Origin: CAZACZ01 sp964483695
GTDB taxonomy: Bacteria > Deinococcota > Deinococci > Deinococcales > Trueperaceae
Reading direction: 5' to 3'
DNA: 64,000 nucleotides
NCBI GenBank assembly: GCA_964483695.1
Contig: CAZACZ010000005.1
Coordinates: forward strand, 1 to 64,000
The first letter of the stretch is position 1. The number at the start of each line of letters is the position of its first letter. The position numbers and the translations under genes are program-made. Below, one piece after another: positions 50,770-59,331 of the stretch. The notes beneath the pieces were generated by a model that saw only the letters and a list, made by a program, of their open reading frames with translations, was not told where the DNA came from and ran no database searches.

Positions 50770-51231
50770 TCAGTTCGTCGTGGCGGCGGCGTCGACGCTG
50801 CGGAAGTACTCCAGCACCGAGCGCACTTGCGCCTCGTCGAGCGGCAGTTTCGGCATCGGCGTCATGTACTCGGCGAGGAGTTCGTACGCGATGTCGTCGT
50901 TGAAGATCATCTCGTCGGTGTTGAGGATCATGTTCATGATCCACTCGGGCGCGCGCCGCTCGGTCACGCCCGCGAGGTCGGGTCCGACGTAGCGCTCGCC
51001 GAACTTGTGGCACGCCGCGCAGTAGGTGGTGAACACGACTTCTCCTGCGGCGGCCAGTTCCGGGTCGAGCTCGCCGAGTTCGATCTCGGCGATCGGCCCG
51101 ATGCCTTTGGGGAGTTCCTCCTCGGTGCCGTCTTGTGCGAGGGCGGCCATCGCTCCCAAGGCGATGGTCACCACGACGAGGAGCACGAGCGGCAGTCTCG
51201 CTCGTGCGGTTCGGACGATACGTTCGGTCAC
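50770..51231 (-). CDS. Mono-haem cytochrome c of the nos operon
   Basis: This 153-residue exported or membrane-anchored cytochrome has an N-terminal hydrophobic helix (about 13-33), haem motif CAACH at 71-75, a probable Met ligand in YMTPMPKL, and a typical C-terminal helix (QVRSVLEYFRSV). In clade II nos clusters such cytochromes feed electrons to NosZ. I prefer GTG 51231, 5 bases after AGGAGG, over GTG 51237, which overlaps that element. It is the first gene of the operon. Confidence 0.92.
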   Translation of the reverse strand: MTERIVRTARARLPLVLLVVVTIALGAMAALAQDGTEEELPKGIGPIAEIELGELDPELAAAGEVVFTTYCAACHKFGERYVGPDLAGVTERRAPEWIMNMILNTDEMIFNDDIAYELLAEYMTPMPKLPLDEAQVRSVLEYFRSVDAAATTN

Positions 51232-51309
51232 GGACACCTCCTGCGCCCTGGCTCACGGGGTCCGCGCGGCGCGGCCCCTGCATCCCGTACACGTCCGTCA
51301 GCCCCAACC

Positions 51310-51335
51310 GGACCAATCTGGACATGTTGGTCCAG
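51310..51335. promoter_or_regulatory. Candidate operator dyad upstream of nos operon
   Basis: GGACCAA-N10-TTGGTCC (51310-51333) overlaps CTGGAC-N6-GTCCAG (51318-51335), about 80-100 bases upstream of the first nos gene. Nested dyads of this kind often bind dimeric regulators. It does not match the FNR consensus TTGAT-N4-ATCAA. Confidence 0.5.
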
Positions 51336-51515
51336 GTTAAGTGCCGGCTCCGTCGGGTCGCCAGGGACGGACGTCCCTGGCGTGGCGGATGGTCGCGCAC
51401 GCTCACGTCCGTATCGACCCGACCATGTACGCTCGAGGGACACGCGCACGCCGGACGGTCGCTTCCGGACCGGACAGCCAAGCCGAGGACGTGCGCGCGG
51501 AGGTGATGGACGAAC

Positions 51516-52181
51516 ATGTGGTTGATCTTCATCGTCACGTTGGCGGGCACCCTGCTGGTGCAGATGTACCTGCGCAACACCTACGGTCGTTGGCAGGCCG
51601 AGGCGGGCGCTTCCGGTTTGAGCGGCGCGCAGACCGCGCGCACGATCCTCGATGCCAACGGCCTGAGCGACGTCCGCGTGGAGGAGGTGCCGGGAGCCTT
51701 GACCGACCACTACGATCCCGGCCAGCGCGTCGTGCGCCTCTCCACTGCCAACTACCGCGGCGTCAGCGTGGCGTCGCACGCCGTGGCGGCGCACGAAGTG
51801 GGGCACGCGCTGCAGCACGCGAACGCCTACGCGCCGCTGCAGATCCGTTCGGCGCTGGTGCCGGCCGCGAACATCGGCGCGCGCTTCGCGCCGTGGCTCA
51901 TCATCCTCGGCGCCATGGTCGGCGCCATGGGCATGATCACCATCGGGGTAGCGTTGTTCGGTGCCGCGGTGCTGTTCCAGCTGGTGACGCTGCCGGTCGA
52001 GTTCGACGCCAGCCGCCGTGCCGGTGTGCAACTGCAGACGCTCGGTATCAGCACCAGCGGCGAGTTGGCCGGCACCCGTCAGGTGCTGAACGCCGCCGCC
52101 TTGACCTACGTGGCCGCCGCGGCCGCCTCGGTCTTGTACCTGCTGTACTACGTCTCGATGTTCCTCGGGAACCGCGACTGA
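51516..52181 (+). CDS. Membrane zinc metallopeptidase (YugP-like, PF04298)
   Basis: This 221-residue membrane protease has an N-terminal helix (1-18), zinc motif HEVGH at 93-97 within ASHAVAAHEVGHALQHA, and helices at about 120-155 and 190-215. LPVEFDASRRA after the second helix region is a family signature and should provide the third zinc ligand glutamate. The family is probably involved in membrane protein quality control. It diverges from the nos operon, with 284 bases between, and a terminator follows. Confidence 0.94.
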   Translation: MWLIFIVTLAGTLLVQMYLRNTYGRWQAEAGASGLSGAQTARTILDANGLSDVRVEEVPGALTDHYDPGQRVVRLSTANYRGVSVASHAVAAHEVGHALQHANAYAPLQIRSALVPAANIGARFAPWLIILGAMVGAMGMITIGVALFGAAVLFQLVTLPVEFDASRRAGVQLQTLGISTSGELAGTRQVLNAAALTYVAAAAASVLYLLYYVSMFLGNRD

Positions 52182-52263
52182 GCCAGGGCGCGAACCTTGC
52201 GCTCCGTGTAGCGCCGTAACGGCCCCCGCGCCTCCCCGCCCAGCGGCCCCTCGGTGCCGCGTG

Positions 52264-52295
52264 GCGCCGCGCCGGACACGAGTCCGGCGCGGCGC
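52264..52295. terminator. Bidirectional terminator
   Basis: GCGCCGCGCCGGAC and its exact complement (52264-52277, 52282-52295) enclose the loop ACGA and are followed by TTCAC. The metallopeptidase and the STAND ATPase genes converge here. Confidence 0.9.
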
Positions 52296-52301
52296 TTCAC
52301 G

Positions 52302-54977
52302 TCACGACCGCTTCGAGGCGGGCGGAGCTCCCAGCAGCGCCGCGGCGCGTTCGAGCGCCGCTTGCGGGCTGAGATCCCGGGCCTTCGACGCGATGGCCGC
52401 GCGCTCCGCCTCGCTCAGCCACGGCGTCAGCTTGCGCTCCCAGGTGCGTTTCTCCTCGCGGTTCACGGGCGCCACCGGAACGCCGATGCGCGCACGCCAG
52501 TCGTTCACCACCGTCGCCAGCAGGTACGCCTCTTCGGGGAGACCGGCTAGTGTCAGGTAGGCCGACGTTCCCTCGAGGTAGAGCTGCTCCAGCACCGGCG
52601 CCTGCTGCGGCAGGACCAGTTGCATCCCCTCGCGAAGGTACCCGCGCGCCGCCTCTGCCTGGCCCCGCGCGAGGGCCACGCGCGCTAGGTCGTAGAGCAC
52701 GAACCCGGCACCTCGGGCCTCGCCGTGGGCGCGCCGCACCTTGAGGGCGCGCAGCGCCAACTCCTCGGCCCGCGCGAGGTCCTTCCGCCCCAGCGCCACC
52801 AGCGCCTGGCGGTGCCAGACGTTGGCCCGGCCACTGTCCATCTCGAGGTCCTCGTAGTAGGCGTACGCTTCCTCGGCCAGCCGTTCGGCCTCGTCGAGGT
52901 TGCCGCGGTGCCACGCCGCCACGCCCAGGTTGTCGATCGCGAAGGCGGTTCCCAACGTGTCGGAGATCTGCTTCGAGAGGCGCAGGCTCTCGCGGTAGTA
53001 GTGCGCCGCTTCGTCGTGGCGGCTGCGGTCGAGGGCGACGTTGCCAAGGCTCAGGTAGGTGTTGGCCTCGGCCTCGATGTCGGCCATGGCGCGCGCCAGC
53101 TCCACGCTCTCCTGCAGCAGCGGCTCTGCCTTGTCGTACTCCGAGCGGTTCTGCGCCAACACGCCGAGGGCGCGCAGCGCGCTGGCGACGGTCCAGCGGT
53201 CCCCGGCGGCCCTCGCCAGCGCGAGGCTCTCCTCGAGCAGCGGCTCGGCGCCGCGCAGGTCGCCCTGGCGCCACGCGAGCACCCCTTCCGCCAGCAGGGC
53301 AGCGGCGCGCACCGACGGCGGGGCGGCGCTCGCGCCGGGCAGGCTGCGCACCTCGTGCAGGCGCTGGCGACCGTGGCCGAGCGCGCCGATGCGTTGCCAG
53401 TACGGCCGCAGCGCGGCGCCCAGGCGCATCGCCTCCTCGGCCGAGCCGAACTCGACGAAGGTGGCCATGGCGGCGCGCAGGTTCCCGCCGTCCAACCGCA
53501 GCCGCTCGAGCCACAGCTCCTGCCCCGCCGCCCGCAGCCCCTCCGCCGCGATCACCGCGACGCCCAGGAAGTAGCGGGCGTGACGCTCGCGCACGGCGCG
53601 CCGCTCCGGGTCCTGGTCGAACGTCTCGAGGGCGAACTCGCGCAGCGTCTCGAGCATCGTGAAGCGCTCCTGGTCGGGATCGGAGCGCGTGAGCAGGCTG
53701 GCGTCGCACAGCGCCGCCAAGCCGTCGAGCAGTTCGGGGCCGCCGCCGATCACGTTCTCCACCGCCTCGAGGTAGGCGTTGCCGTCGAAGACCGACAGGC
53801 GGGTGAAGAGCTCGCGCTCGGCCGCGCCCAACTGGTCGTAGCTCCAGGTGATGGTGTCGCGCAGCGTGCGCTGCCGCTCCGGCACGTCGCGGGGGCCGCC
53901 GGTCAAGAGCGGCAGGCGCCGGGTCATGCGCTCCTTCAAGGTGAACACCGAGATGGTGCGCAACCGCGCTGCCGCCAACTCGATGGCCAGCGGCAGGCCG
54001 TCGAGGCGGTTGCAGATGTCGATGACCTCGTCGAAGTTCTCGGCGTCGAGGTGGAACGCGGGGCTGACCATCTGGGCGCGCTCGACGAAGAGCTGCACGC
54101 CGCCGTACCCCATCGCGGACGCGGGGTCGAGCGCGTCGTGGCTGGGGGGCACCGACATCGGCGGGACCGGGAACGCCACCTCGCCGGTGGCCCGCAGCAC
54201 GCTGCGGGACGTGACCAGGATCTTCAGCCGCGGCGCTGCCGCCAGCAGGTGCGACACCACCGGCACGGCGCTCAGCAGGCCCTCGAAGTTGTCGAGCAGG
54301 AGCAGCATGGTTCGGTCCTCGAGGGCGTCGATCAGACGCTCCAGCGGACCCGCCGTGGTCGTCTCCCGCAACCCGAGCGACAAGGCGATGACGGTAGCCA
54401 GCAACTCGGACTCGCGTACGGTGTCGAGCGCGACGAACGCGATGCCATCGGGGAAGGCGTCGGTCATGCGCGACGCGGCCTCCAGCGCCAGCCGGCTCTT
54501 GCCGATGCCGCCGGGGCCGTGCAGCGTCACCAGGCGCACGTCGGGTCGCTCGAGCAGCGTCAGCAGGTCCTTGAGCGGGCCACGGCGGCCGATGAACGAG
54601 GTGAGCGGGTGCGGCAGGGGGCCGAACGCGAGGGGAGGTGGGGCCTCGTCGGTGGCGCCGGCCGGCCAGGCCGCGGCGGCGGCGGGGAGCGTCGCCGACC
54701 TCGCGCCCCACGAGGCGGGTTGCGCCAGGGAGCCCGCCGGTCCTGTCGGCGCCGCGGCGAAGCGCGACGCGTCGGCGAGCGGAAGGATCGGGAGCGCCAC
54801 GTGATCGAGCGAGCCGCCCGCCGATGCCGCGGGTCCGGCCGCCGGCGCGGCCGCGCCGGCCCGGGCGTTGGCGCGTCGTTCGCGGCGGTCGGCGAGGAAC
54901 CTGGCGACGTTCGTCAGGTTCGAGAAGATCGCGATCACCACGCCAAGGGCGGTGATCGCGGCGATGATGCCGCTCAT
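52302..54977 (-). CDS. Membrane-anchored STAND ATPase with C-terminal TPR repeats
   Basis: This 891-residue protein has an N-terminal membrane helix (MSGIIAAITALGVVIAIFSNL) and an Ala/Pro-rich linker. An AfsR/LuxR-like STAND NTPase follows, with P-loop GPGGIGKSR at about 152-160, Walker B MLLLLDNFEGLL and LVTSRSVLRATGE as sensor. Residues about 520-840 are TPR repeats (AEPLLEESLALARAAGDR, AAHYYRESLRLSKQISD and others). Unlike AfsR or MalT relatives there is no DNA-binding domain. A transmembrane segment replaces it. GGGAGAGGTGGG lies directly ahead of ATG 54977. Role unknown, possibly signalling. Confidence 0.88.
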   Translation of the reverse strand: MSGIIAAITALGVVIAIFSNLTNVARFLADRRERRANARAGAAAPAAGPAASAGGSLDHVALPILPLADASRFAAAPTGPAGSLAQPASWGARSATLPAAAAAWPAGATDEAPPPLAFGPLPHPLTSFIGRRGPLKDLLTLLERPDVRLVTLHGPGGIGKSRLALEAASRMTDAFPDGIAFVALDTVRESELLATVIALSLGLRETTTAGPLERLIDALEDRTMLLLLDNFEGLLSAVPVVSHLLAAAPRLKILVTSRSVLRATGEVAFPVPPMSVPPSHDALDPASAMGYGGVQLFVERAQMVSPAFHLDAENFDEVIDICNRLDGLPLAIELAAARLRTISVFTLKERMTRRLPLLTGGPRDVPERQRTLRDTITWSYDQLGAAERELFTRLSVFDGNAYLEAVENVIGGGPELLDGLAALCDASLLTRSDPDQERFTMLETLREFALETFDQDPERRAVRERHARYFLGVAVIAAEGLRAAGQELWLERLRLDGGNLRAAMATFVEFGSAEEAMRLGAALRPYWQRIGALGHGRQRLHEVRSLPGASAAPPSVRAAALLAEGVLAWRQGDLRGAEPLLEESLALARAAGDRWTVASALRALGVLAQNRSEYDKAEPLLQESVELARAMADIEAEANTYLSLGNVALDRSRHDEAAHYYRESLRLSKQISDTLGTAFAIDNLGVAAWHRGNLDEAERLAEEAYAYYEDLEMDSGRANVWHRQALVALGRKDLARAEELALRALKVRRAHGEARGAGFVLYDLARVALARGQAEAARGYLREGMQLVLPQQAPVLEQLYLEGTSAYLTLAGLPEEAYLLATVVNDWRARIGVPVAPVNREEKRTWERKLTPWLSEAERAAIASKARDLSPQAALERAAALLGAPPASKRS

Positions 54978-55137
54978 CCCACCTCTCCCGGACCGGATCG
55001 GCGTCGACGACGCGGTGGTGCGCTTGGTCCGCCGACAGTGTACGGGTTCGCCGCTCGGGTTGCAGGTGACGCGCGTAGCGGCCATGCGGGACGCGGTTCG
55101 CCCGCTCGGCGGACGGCGTCCTGGGCCCCGCGCCGCT

Positions 55138-55944
55138 TCAGCCGACCATCGCCGCCACGACCTCGGGCAGCTCGTCGAGGCGCGCGAGCACCACGTCCGG
55201 GGTGCAGCTGCGTACCGACGCCTGGGGCAGGAAGGGCAGGTACGGGGAGGTGTCGATGGCGTGCTGTACGGCGAGGCCGACGTCGGGGTCGGCGGCCCGC
55301 TGCGCCACCGGCAGCGACGCCACCGACGGCGCCAGCTTCGGCGGCAGCCACGCCGCCCGCACGCCGGCGGCGCGGGCGCCGAGCACGTCGTGCAGCAGCG
55401 TGTCGCCGACGAACCAGTCGAGGCGCCCGGCGGCGCGGAAGGCGCCCGGATCCGGCTTGGCGAACCCGACGCGGTCGGGCGTCACCACCTGGTCGAAGTA
55501 CGCCAGCATCCCCAGCGCCTCCAGCACCGGCTCCTGGTAGGCGGAGAAGCCGTTGCTGATCACCACCAGACGGTGGCCTGCGTCGCGTAGCGCGCGAAGC
55601 GTCTCGTGCGCGCCCGGTAGCGCCGCGATGGCGCCGTCCACCTGGCAGCAGCGCCGGACCATGGTGGCCACGTCGGGCACCTCGGCGCCGCCGAACTCTG
55701 CTGCCACGTCGCGGAAGATGGCGTCCCAGTCGTAGGCGCCCACCATGTCGCCAGCGGCCATGCGCCGCCCCCACGCCGCTCGCACCGCGGTGCGCGACGC
55801 CTGCGCGGCCTCGGCCGTAGGCCGGCCGCGCAGCGCCGTCGTGCCGTGGAAGAGGCGGTACATCTGCGGGAAGACGCAGCTCTCGAACGGGTTGCGCATC
55901 AGCACCCCGTCCAAGTCGAAGCCGATGGTGAACGGTTGGTCCAT
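55138..55944 (-). CDS. HAD-superfamily hydrolase
   Basis: This 268-residue phosphatase-like enzyme has motif I GFDLDGVL (D10, D12), motif II VVISNGFS, motif III lysine in KPDPGAF and motif IV VGDTLLHDVLGARAAG. A large helical cap (about 30-115) lies between motifs I and II. It starts 14 bases after the sugar permease stop and could dephosphorylate an imported sugar or its product. That is inference. The specific substrate is unknown. Confidence 0.9.
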   Translation of the reverse strand: MDQPFTIGFDLDGVLMRNPFESCVFPQMYRLFHGTTALRGRPTAEAAQASRTAVRAAWGRRMAAGDMVGAYDWDAIFRDVAAEFGGAEVPDVATMVRRCCQVDGAIAALPGAHETLRALRDAGHRLVVISNGFSAYQEPVLEALGMLAYFDQVVTPDRVGFAKPDPGAFRAAGRLDWFVGDTLLHDVLGARAAGVRAAWLPPKLAPSVASLPVAQRAADPDVGLAVQHAIDTSPYLPFLPQASVRSCTPDVVLARLDELPEVVAAMVG

Positions 55945-55958
55945 GGTCGCCGAGCAGC

Positions 55959-56831
55959 CTAGCCCTTCAGGGCCCCCACCGTCACGCCGCGCAGGAAGTA
56001 GCGCTGGAAGGCGAAGAACACCACGATGACGGGGATGGCGGCGAGCACGGCTGCGGCCATGTGCAGGCCGTAGAACAGCGGCTCCTGCTCGCGGATCAGC
56101 ACCAGGCCGACCTGCAACGTGCGCATCTCGCTCGAGCGCGTCACGACCAGCGGCCAGACGAACGAGTTCCATTGCGCCACGAAGGTGATGATGCCCAGGA
56201 AGGCGAGGCCGGGCCGCACCAGCGGCAACACCACTTCCCAGAAGATGCGCGGCTCGCTGGCGCCGTCGACGCGTGCCGCGTCGAGCAACTCGCCGGGCAG
56301 CGTCTGGATGAACTGCTTCATCAGGAAGATGGCGAACGGCGTGACCAGGAGCGGCAGGATCAACCCCAGGTAGGAGTCGACCAGGCCGAGGCGCGTGATG
56401 ACCAGGAACAGCGGCACCAGGATCGCTTCGAACGGCAGCATCATCGACAGGATGAACAGCCAGAAGAGCGTCTTGGCGCCACGGAAGGGCAGCTTGGCCA
56501 GGGCGTAGCCGGCCATGCTGGCGGTGGCCACGGTGACGAAGGTGACGCTGACGGCCTGGACGAGCGAGTTGATCACCCAGCGCATGAAGTTCGGCTGGTC
56601 GAGCACCAACCGGTAGTTGCGCAGGGTCGGCTCGGAGGGGATGAGTTCCGGCGGGAACTTGACGGTCAGCGCCGAGGGCGTCAGCGAGGTGGCGAACATC
56701 CAGTAGAGCGGCGCCACCGCGCCCAGCGCCAGCACCACCAGGATCGCCAGGATGACGATGGCGCCGACCGGCGTCGGCTTGACCGGATGGTCGGGGTCGC
56801 GCAGGAACGGGTCGATGCGGGCGCGCAGCAC
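55959..56831 (-). CDS. Sugar ABC permease (MalG-like)
   Basis: This 290-residue carbohydrate permease has six helices. It contains the EAA loop LLDAARVDGASEPRIFWEVVLPLVRPGLA, LPFRGAKTLFWLFILSMMLPFEAILVPLFL and the C-terminal FQRYFLRGVTVGALKG. GTG 56831 lies two bases after the stop of the upstream permease, so translation is coupled. A longer in-frame reading from 57566 is antisense-like run-through of that gene in another frame and was rejected. Confidence 0.95.
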   Translation of the reverse strand: MLRARIDPFLRDPDHPVKPTPVGAIVILAILVVLALGAVAPLYWMFATSLTPSALTVKFPPELIPSEPTLRNYRLVLDQPNFMRWVINSLVQAVSVTFVTVATASMAGYALAKLPFRGAKTLFWLFILSMMLPFEAILVPLFLVITRLGLVDSYLGLILPLLVTPFAIFLMKQFIQTLPGELLDAARVDGASEPRIFWEVVLPLVRPGLAFLGIITFVAQWNSFVWPLVVTRSSEMRTLQVGLVLIREQEPLFYGLHMAAAVLAAIPVIVVFFAFQRYFLRGVTVGALKG

Positions 56832-56833
56832 GC

Positions 56834-57805
56834 TCAGTACTCCACGTTCTGCCCGAGGAAGCGGAACTGGATGGCGGCCATGACGAAGGTGACGACGAAC
56901 AGCACGATCGCCTGGGCCGAGGCGAGCCCCAAGTCGAAGCGCTGGAACGCCTCCTGGTAGATGCGGTACACCACCGTGGCGGTGGAGAACTGCGGGCCCC
57001 CTTGGGTCATGACGTACACCGACTCGAACACCTGGAAGGTGTGCACCGTGCCGGTGACGACGAGGTAGAGCAGCGTCGGGCGGATCAGCGGCAGGATCAC
57101 CTTGGTGAAGATGGCGGGGCGCTTGGCGCCGTCGATCAGCGCCACCTCGTAGAGGTCGCGCGGGATGCGCGCCAGCGCCGCCGACAGCAACACGATGCTC
57201 GACCCGCCGCCCATCAGCACCTGCATCGCCATCAACGCGGGCAACGCTGTGTCGACGTTGCCGAGCCACGCGATCGGTTTCACCCCGAACACGCTCAACG
57301 CGGCGTTGAGCAGGCCGAAGGTGGGATGGTAGATCCACGCCCACACCAGCGAGATGATGATCGTCGAGGTGACGGCCGGCAGGTAGAACGCCGACTTGAA
57401 GAACGTCTGCAGCGTGCGGTTCATGGGGTCGAGCAGGTAGGCGATCAGCAGCGCCTTGCCGAGCCAGAACACCACCACTACGGCCGTGAACACGGCGGTG
57501 TTGCGCAGCGCGCGCCCGAACAGCGGGTCGTGCAGCGCGCGCTGGAAGTTCTCGAGGCCGATCCACGTCATGCGGGTCGGCCGCACCTCCATGAACGCCA
57601 GCACGAACGCGATCACGACCGGCAGCAGGAAGAAGACCGCGAACAGCAGCGTCTGCGGTGCCACGAACAGCATGCCCCAGGTGGCGGCGGAGCGGCTCGA
57701 CGGCGACCCGCGGCGTCTGCGAGCGGGAACGACGGCGTTCTCACCCCGGCCGGGGGGCCGGGGTGAGAGGGGTGCGTTCGGTTGGGCGGCGGGTGTCAGC
57801 GCCAC
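56834..57805 (-). CDS. Sugar ABC permease (MalF/UgpA-like)
   Basis: This carbohydrate permease of up to 323 residues has MLFVAPQTLLFAVFFLLPVVIAFVLAF as the first helix and the EAA loop YEVALIDGAKRPAIFTKVILPLIRPTL. The C-terminus is PAIQFRFLGQNVEY-like (AAIQFRFLGQNVEY). GTG 57805 is the furthest plausible start. The ATG at 57673 just before the first helix is the main alternative. The N-terminal 44 residues are Pro/Arg-rich and are encoded over a perfect hairpin, which makes a later start quite possible. Confidence 0.92.
   Translation of the reverse strand: MALTPAAQPNAPLSPRPPGRGENAVVPARRRRGSPSSRSAATWGMLFVAPQTLLFAVFFLLPVVIAFVLAFMEVRPTRMTWIGLENFQRALHDPLFGRALRNTAVFTAVVVVFWLGKALLIAYLLDPMNRTLQTFFKSAFYLPAVTSTIIISLVWAWIYHPTFGLLNAALSVFGVKPIAWLGNVDTALPALMAMQVLMGGGSSIVLLSAALARIPRDLYEVALIDGAKRPAIFTKVILPLIRPTLLYLVVTGTVHTFQVFESVYVMTQGGPQFSTATVVYRIYQEAFQRFDLGLASAQAIVLFVVTFVMAAIQFRFLGQNVEY
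57740..57767 (-). terminator. Perfect 12-bp hairpin between binding protein and permease genes
   Basis: CTCACCCCGGCC and its complement (57740-57751, 57756-57767) enclose GGGG. It lies downstream of the sugar-binding protein and within or just before the first permease. It would reduce read-through so that the binding protein is made in excess. Confidence 0.65.
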
Positions 57806-57841
57806 GCCGAGGTCAGCGGCGGCGCCGGGTGAGCGTCCGGC

Positions 57842-59197
57842 TCACCGGCCGAACACGGCCTGGTTGGCGGCGCGGACGAAGTCGTCGAGCGCCTGCTGGG
57901 GCGTCTTGCTGCGGCTGAGGGCGGCTTCCATGGCGGCCGTGAAGTGCTCGATCGCCGGGGTGGTGTCGATGCTGGAGGGGCCGTAGTACGGGATGCCATG
58001 GTCGATGGCGTTCTGGTACACGGACACTTCGGTCGCGACGTCCGCGATGTACGGCGTGACGGTGGAGAACTCGAGCTGCTCGTTGGCGGAGCGCCGCGCG
58101 GTGATGTAGAGCAGCGTCTCGAGCATCTTGGCGTTCTCGGTGTTGGTCAGGAAGCGCGCGAACTCCATCACCATGTCGCGGCGCGCCTGGTCCTTCTGCT
58201 GGAACACCAGGAAGCCGCCGGAGGTCTCGTACGCCACCGGCCCGACCTCGGGGTCGTGCGGGAACTGCGCGATGGCCACGTGCACGGGGTCGGCGATGCG
58301 ACCCTCTTGGACGTAGCGGTCGATGCGACCGATCTCGTAGATGCCGCCGTAGCCCATGGCGGCGCGTCCCTGGTGGAGGTTGTCGATGGTGCCGTAGACG
58401 TCGAGCGCTTCGCCGCCGGTCGGAGCGTAGCCGTACTCGTAGATCAGGTCGACGATCAACTGCAGCGCGCGCACGCCCTCGGGCGAGTTCAGCACGAACT
58501 CGGTGCCGTCCTCGTTCAGCAGGTGAGCGCCGAAGCGGTGCATCCACGCCAGCATGTTGAGCGTGTCCTTGGCGGCGAAGGTGAGGGCGTAGACGTCGGT
58601 GGTGCCGTCGCCGTCGCGGTCGAAGGTGAGCTGCTCGGCCGCTTGCAGGAACTCGTCGATGGTCCACGAGCGGTCGGGCAGCGGCGGCAGCTCGACGCCG
58701 CGCTCGGCGAAGATGTCGGAGTTCAGCAGCATGGTCGAGCCCATGCCGTTGTTGGAGTTGTTCCAGGGCCAGATGTAGTGCTGGCCGTCGATGTTCCCCT
58801 TCGCGAGGGCGTAGGGGAGGAAGTCGGCACGGTCCTCGTCGGTGAGGTAGGCGTCGATCGGCTCGAGCAGGCCTTCACGCGCCCAGTCGGGGCTCCAGTC
58901 GAGGTCCTTGAGCACGTCCGGCGGGTTGCCGGCGAAGATCGCGGTGGTGACCTTCTCGCCGAAGCCGGCGTTCGGGACCAACTCGTAGGAGACGTTCACG
59001 TCGGGATGCAGCTCCATGAACTTCTCGCTCATGTAGCGGGCGTACTCCTCGCCGGTGGGGCTCTGATCGGCCGCCATGTCGGGCGTGACGATGCGCCACG
59101 GGTTGATCCACCACGTGATCTCCATCTTGGGTTGCGCCATGGCTGCGCTCGTCAGGGCGAACAGCGCGGCGAGGGCGAAGACAACGGGTCGTCGCAT
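57842..59197 (-). CDS. Sugar ABC transporter substrate-binding protein (SBP family 1)
   Basis: This 451-residue exported binding protein has signal peptide MRRPVVFALAALFALTSAAMAQ. Family 1 traits include YMSEKFMELHPDVNVSYELVPNAGFGEKVTTAIFAGNPPDVL, WPWNNSNNGMGSTMLLNSDIFAERGVELP, and AAMGYGGIYEIGR. Such proteins bind oligosaccharides, glycerol-phosphate or polyols. The ATG at 59197 is 5 bases from GGAGG and is preferred over GTG 59203. No ATPase gene is next to this cluster. The HAD hydrolase downstream may process the sugar. Confidence 0.95.
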   Translation of the reverse strand: MRRPVVFALAALFALTSAAMAQPKMEITWWINPWRIVTPDMAADQSPTGEEYARYMSEKFMELHPDVNVSYELVPNAGFGEKVTTAIFAGNPPDVLKDLDWSPDWAREGLLEPIDAYLTDEDRADFLPYALAKGNIDGQHYIWPWNNSNNGMGSTMLLNSDIFAERGVELPPLPDRSWTIDEFLQAAEQLTFDRDGDGTTDVYALTFAAKDTLNMLAWMHRFGAHLLNEDGTEFVLNSPEGVRALQLIVDLIYEYGYAPTGGEALDVYGTIDNLHQGRAAMGYGGIYEIGRIDRYVQEGRIADPVHVAIAQFPHDPEVGPVAYETSGGFLVFQQKDQARRDMVMEFARFLTNTENAKMLETLLYITARRSANEQLEFSTVTPYIADVATEVSVYQNAIDHGIPYYGPSSIDTTPAIEHFTAAMEAALSRSKTPQQALDDFVRAANQAVFGR

Positions 59198-59235
59198 GTG
59201 CACCTCCAGGGGTCCGTCAGGGGTTGTCCTGACCT

Positions 59236-59257
59236 AAGGTATACCACTTCATTACCA
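59236..59257 (-). promoter_or_regulatory. Candidate promoter/operator of the sugar importer
   Basis: In an otherwise GC-rich region the minus strand reads GGTAATGAAGTGGTATACC, followed by TT. TACCTT (59236-59241) could be the -10. The imperfect dyad GGTAAT-N7-TATACC overlapping it could bind a LacI-type repressor. Confidence 0.4.
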
Positions 59258-59331
59258 GCGTGCCGCCACGAAGGGGCGAGCCCGCTGGGGCACGGCATCG
59301 GTACCGCTGTCGCTGCCCGCGTCCGCTTGCC

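Noticed and set aside
47500..51525. 1341-residue plus-strand open frame opposite the nos operon
   Set aside because: It runs antisense over nosL, nosZ and the cytochrome c gene, all strongly supported on the minus strand. It is a GC artefact.
52725..55559. 944-residue plus-strand frame opposite the STAND ATPase
   Set aside because: It is antisense to a gene with a clear P-loop and TPR repeats. No motif is present.
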